NCBI RefSeq assembly: GCF_041261205.1 | Contig: NZ_JBGCCH010000033.1 | Location: 1-64,000, forward strand | Direction: 5' to 3' | DNA: 64,000 bases | DNA from: Catenulispora sp. MAP5-51 | Lineage (GTDB): Bacteria; Actinomycetota; Actinomycetes; Streptomycetales; Catenulisporaceae | Part shown: one piece after another, positions 62,696-64,000 of the stretch | Layout: each line of letters starts with the position of its first letter | Position numbering within the stretch: position 1 is the first letter of the stretch | The notes under the pieces: generated by a model | Told to the model about the DNA's origin: nothing | Database searches by the model: none | The model's input: the letters and a program-made list of their open reading frames with translations, nothing else | Translations under genes and position numbers: made by a program

Positions 62696-63523
62696 ATGAC
62701 ACTGGGGGAGGACCTCCTGCTGCTTGCCATCCACCCGCGCAACGGCAGAGTCCGGAATGTCGAACGCATGGCGCCCGCACTGCGGGCCCTGGAACTGATC
62801 GAGCTGAGCCTGGCGGGGCGGCTCAGCCTGGAGGAGGGCCGGATCACGGTCAAGGATCCGTTGCCGATCGGTCACCGCTTGCTGGATCACACCCTGAGCT
62901 CGCTGAGCGCCGAGGCGGCGCCGGCGAAGGTCGAGATGTGGCTGCGGGGTGACAAGGCCGAGGCCGGAATCCTGGGCCAGTACCTGGCACTGCTGGGACG
63001 TCAGCAGGTGATGCGGATCGAGCATCGCGGACAGGGCCTGGCCAGGTCCACGGTGATCACGGTGCGCGATCAGGAACGGCTGGCCGAAGCACGCGCCCGG
63101 ATCGATCGCGTGGCGCACGGGGAGGCGTCGGCCACGGCCGAGGACCGGGCGTTGGCCGGCATCGTGCACGCCGCCGGTCTGAGCCGGCAGCTCTGTCGGG
63201 GACCGCATCGCATCGTGGCGCGCAGGCGGCTGGGCAAGTTCAGCGTCCCGGACGGCGTCACCGAAAGCATGCGCTCCACGGTGACCGCCGCCGACGCCGA
63301 GATGGCGAACGCCATCGCCGAGGCGCTGTCCAGTGGCCTGGCGAGGATGACCAGGGAATTGACGATCGTGTTGCGGCAGGAGTACCGGCTCGAGATGTAC
63401 AGCTCCCACCACCACAGCGGCGGTAGTCACCATGGCACGTCGACCGACATCTCGACGTCAGGCCATCACGGCCATCACTCGGGCTCGGGCGATTTCGGCG
63501 GCGGCGGCCACCACCACGGCTGA
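62696..63523 (+). CDS. GPP34-family (Golgi phosphoprotein 3-like) protein with His-rich tail
   Basis: 275 residues from ATG 62696. The start TLGEDLLLLAIHPRNGRVRN and central region ARIDRVAHGEASATAEDRAL with AGIVHAAGLSRQL are typical of the bacterial GPP34 domain, which in eukaryotes binds phosphatidylinositol phosphates. The C-terminal about 40 residues are extremely His/Gly/Ser-rich (HHHSGGSHHG, GHHGHHSGSG, HHHG) and may bind metal. Bacterial GPP34 function is unknown. Convergent with the TetR gene. Confidence 0.85.
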   Translation: MTLGEDLLLLAIHPRNGRVRNVERMAPALRALELIELSLAGRLSLEEGRITVKDPLPIGHRLLDHTLSSLSAEAAPAKVEMWLRGDKAEAGILGQYLALLGRQQVMRIEHRGQGLARSTVITVRDQERLAEARARIDRVAHGEASATAEDRALAGIVHAAGLSRQLCRGPHRIVARRRLGKFSVPDGVTESMRSTVTAADAEMANAIAEALSSGLARMTRELTIVLRQEYRLEMYSSHHHSGGSHHGTSTDISTSGHHGHHSGSGDFGGGGHHHG

Positions 63524-63534
63524 CCGCCGCGCGG

Positions 63535-64000
63535 TCACGTGGCGCCGCTGCCCTCGTCCTCCAACAAAGCCGCCGCCAGCGCCACGATCTGCGGCCGCAG
63601 CCCCGGCAGCGCCTCGACCTGCCCGGCGTGGATCCGCTCGGTCACCAGCCCGCTGACCGCACCGGTCAGCGCGCGGGCCACGAACAGCGGGTCCAGGCCG
63701 CCGCGCCAGGTGCGGCCGATGGTGATGGCCTGGGCCAGGTTCATCGCGAAGGTCTCGGCGCGCTCCAGGCGGCGGGAGAGCGCCGGGTAGCCGGCCGCGT
63801 AGATCTCGATCATGAAGATGCGGGCCGTCGTCGGGCTCCCGGCCAGGGCGCCCAGGTACGCCTCGAAGATCCGGTCCAGGCGCTCCAGGACCGGGTCGCG
63901 GGGGGAGCCCAGGGAGCGCTCGATGAGCAGCGCGAAATGGTCGGCCGAGCGGTCGAAGGCGGCCAGGAAGCAGTCCTGCTTGTCCGTGAAGTGCTCGTAG
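63535..64000 (-). CDS. TetR-family regulator (partial, N-terminus beyond window)
   Basis: The last about 154 residues are visible; the frame runs off the right edge. The end of the helix-turn-helix is seen (YEHFTDKQDCFLAAFDRSAD), followed by the C-terminal ligand domain with a helical ERLDRIFEAYLGALAGSPTT region and IYAAGYPALSRRLERAETFA. Controls unknown genes, possibly beyond the edge. Confidence 0.85.
   Translation of the reverse strand, partial: YEHFTDKQDCFLAAFDRSADHFALLIERSLGSPRDPVLERLDRIFEAYLGALAGSPTTARIFMIEIYAAGYPALSRRLERAETFAMNLAQAITIGRTWRGGLDPLFVARALTGAVSGLVTERIHAGQVEALPGLRPQIVALAAALLEDEGSGAT

Overview
This 64 kb window is high-GC DNA with actinobacterial gene style: GTG/TTG starts, GGAGG ribosome binding sites, and a NadE and an IF-1 of mycobacterial/streptomycete type. 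Several secreted glycoside hydrolases end in fascin-like beta-trefoils, which fits a soil mycelial actinomycete, possibly of the Catenulispora group. That placement is inference. No rRNA, tRNA, CRISPR array, complete insertion sequence or phage was seen.

Polysaccharide region (about 0.9-26.6 kb). A type-5 uracil-DNA glycosylase is followed by secreted GH76, GH64+CBM6 and GH54+CBM13 enzymes with a LacI-family regulator. After a short interlude (acetyltransferase with IF-1 paralogue, PhyH oxygenase, small membrane protein, MFS exporter) come a ROK regulator and four secreted enzymes: GH3, a GH42-like protein, GH95 and an SGNH esterase. Each of the four ends in the same three-repeat fascin-like module. 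The two minus-strand and two plus-strand genes diverge from one AT-rich control region near 21.3 kb. Together these enzymes would attack mannan, beta-1,3-glucan, arabinan and fucosylated or esterified glycans, as in fungal or plant cell walls.

Between the MFS exporter and the ROK gene (12.45-13.55 kb) is about 1.1 kb of probable non-coding DNA. It is built as a giant nested inverted repeat: perfect 48-bp outer arms enclosing three further hairpins, two of which are inverted copies of each other. This is the most unusual object in the window.

Housekeeping and accessory region (26.7-43 kb): SnoaL-like protein, lipoprotein, phosphotriesterase-like lactonase, tandem universal stress protein, glutamine-dependent NAD synthetase, acetyltransferase, SGNH lipase, a GlxA regulator, HD hydrolase, LysR with an aldo-keto reductase/Gfo-Idh-MocA pair, catalase, and a second GlxA-type regulator divergent from an epimerase.

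From 43 to 57 kb there is glutamate decarboxylase, an HNH-like protein and an AurF-type diiron protein, mixed with decaying genes: a truncated prenyltransferase-like gene, a frameshifted kinase-like gene, a tyrosine-recombinase-like gene without its catalytic end, and an acetyltransferase joined to a 5'-truncated TIM-barrel gene. A three-gene operon (MFS exporter, unknown protein, FxLD-type methyltransferase) also lies here.

The right end carries dienelactone hydrolase, a TlpA-like lipoprotein, a DevS/NarL-type two-component pair, divergent SDR and QueA-like genes behind twin CCTAGG palindromes, a GPP34-family protein and the end of a TetR regulator cut by the window edge.
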